From the NCBI GenBank assembly GCA_964443745.1, contig CAYUEN010000052.1:1-7460 (forward strand): a stretch of DNA of 7,460 nt. The letters are read 5' to 3'. The stretch is from CAYUEN01 sp964443745. GTDB taxonomy: Bacteria > Campylobacterota > Campylobacteria > Campylobacterales > QNZT01. Under the pieces are notes generated by a model that was not told the DNA's origin, searched no databases, and worked only from the letters and a program-made list of their open reading frames with translations. Shown piece after piece: positions 6,760 through 7,460 of the stretch; positions within the stretch are counted from its first letter, which is position 1, and every line of letters begins with the position of its first letter. The translations under genes were made by a program, and so were the position numbers.

Positions 6760-7416
6760 ATGAAAAAAGCGGTGACACTGATAGAGCTGGTCTTCGTACT
6801 GGTCATCATAGGTATCGTCTCCGCCGTCATCATACCCAGATTCAATCGCAGTACCCTTCATGAAGCGGCCGCTCAAATTATTTCCCATATCCGCTATACC
6901 CAACACCTTGCACTTTTGGACGATAAATTCGATGAAAAAGACAGCTCCTGGTACAAAAGCCGATGGCAGTTGCTTTTTACGAAAAACGCCGGCAGCAACG
7001 ATCAGTGGGCATATACCATTTTTTCGGATTTCAAAGGAAGACATACGGGCAATCCCGACAAAGAGGAAATCGCAAAAAATCCGCTCGATGTGTCGAAATA
7101 TCTAACAGGTGGAACGAGTGGTACAGGGCTTATCCACACCGACGACGATGAAGCGACACGGGAAATGAATATCGGTATGAAATATGGTATCACGAACGTA
7201 CAGTTCAGTGGATGTGGCAGTACGGCAAAAAGGATCGCGTTCGATCATACCGGCAGGCCGATTATAGGTGACAGTAGCACGATGAACAAGCTATACAGTA
7301 AAGACGATACTGTAAGGCTTTTGCGACAACAATGTCAAATAATCCTTACCGACGATCGGGGGAATACTCTCTCCATAGCCATCGAGCCGGAAACCGGCTA
7401 TGCTCACACACTCTAA
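6760..7416 (+). CDS. Prepilin-like protein with class III signal (type II secretion pseudopilin/type IV pilin family)
   Basis: A 218-residue protein with the N-terminal methylation motif MKKA|VTLIEL: prepilin peptidase would cut after A4, leaving V1 and the conserved E5 (E9 of the precursor), followed by a hydrophobic helix to about residue 26 ending in IPRF. The -1 Ala and +1 Val differ from the usual Gly and Phe. The rest (IRYTQHLAL, WYKSRWQL, IAFDHTGRP, IEPETGY) looks, from memory, like the GspH-type pseudopilins common in Campylobacterota. C152 and C192 could form a disulfide in the periplasm. The mature protein of 214 residues would be inserted in the inner membrane and join a pilus or pseudopilus; the exact role is unknown. 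ATG 6760 has AAAGGG five bases upstream; a GTG at 6715 would prefix 15 residues unlike any prepilin leader. No other secretion gene is in the window, and it begins 59 bases after aclA. Confidence 0.88.
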   Translation: MKKAVTLIELVFVLVIIGIVSAVIIPRFNRSTLHEAAAQIISHIRYTQHLALLDDKFDEKDSSWYKSRWQLLFTKNAGSNDQWAYTIFSDFKGRHTGNPDKEEIAKNPLDVSKYLTGGTSGTGLIHTDDDEATREMNIGMKYGITNVQFSGCGSTAKRIAFDHTGRPIIGDSSTMNKLYSKDDTVRLLRQQCQIILTDDRGNTLSIAIEPETGYAHTL

Positions 7417-7460
7417 CTGACACGAATATAACATTGTAAGATTAGCCGTATATAAAAAGC

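Noticed and set aside
3530..6778. A 1082-codon open frame on the minus strand opposite aclB and aclA
   Set aside because: Its codons are the exact reverse complements of the aclB and aclA codons, so it stays open simply because both genes avoid TTA, CTA and TCA. The conceptual protein is rich in Arg, Asp and His with no family resemblance, and it spans two genes plus the gap. It is a codon-bias shadow.
7434..7460. A promoter (TTGTAA and TATATA/TATAAA) at the right edge
   Set aside because: The two elements are only about 9-11 bases apart instead of about 17, the area is AT-rich, and the downstream gene is not in view, so it cannot be supported.

Overview
The window looks like a chromosomal segment of a chemolithoautotrophic Campylobacterota (epsilonproteobacterial) bacterium, probably of the hydrothermal-vent type. 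The main reason is the adjacent, complete aclB-aclA pair for the two-subunit ATP-citrate lyase, the signature enzyme of the reductive TCA cycle. The compact layout, an extended -10 promoter with no clear -35, and the style of the prepilin-like gene also fit. GC content is about 50% or a little higher over most of the window, which points to a GC-richer member of the group. Genus cannot be settled by eye.

Layout, all genes on the + strand: (1) 1-261, the last 86 codons of an AT-rich gene, probably a family 2 glycosyltransferase at the end of a surface-polysaccharide cluster; (2) 302-1660, a WbaP-type polyprenyl-phosphate sugar-1-phosphate transferase that would start assembly of a lipid-linked glycan; (3) 1701-2270, a glutamine amidotransferase of the TrpG/PabA family; (4) 2267-3454, a multi-pass GT-C-like membrane protein whose start overlaps the trpG/pabA stop (ATGA); (5) 3545-4867 aclB and 4880-6700 aclA, a tight two-gene operon with its own extended -10 promoter; (6) 6760-7416, a class III prepilin/type II pseudopilin-like gene. 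No stretch longer than about 100 bases lacks a gene, and I see no RNA gene, mobile element or CRISPR array. All convincing genes are on the + strand.

Functionally there are three blocks. The first is envelope glycan synthesis (glycosyltransferase, initiating transferase, GT-C protein) with a folate/tryptophan amidotransferase inserted in it. The second is the carbon-fixation enzyme ATP-citrate lyase, which cleaves citrate with ATP and CoA to acetyl-CoA and oxaloacetate. The third is a secretion/pilus component.

The gene content is mostly ordinary. The least expected signals are two inverted repeats at the borders of aclBA. One pairs the end of the upstream membrane-protein gene with the aclB Shine-Dalgarno and start codon (13 pairs, 10 of them a perfect repeat). 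The other is a strong hairpin after aclA whose base takes in the Shine-Dalgarno of the prepilin-like gene. Together they suggest, but do not prove, that read-through mRNA is kept translationally silent at both borders of the carbon-fixation cassette.
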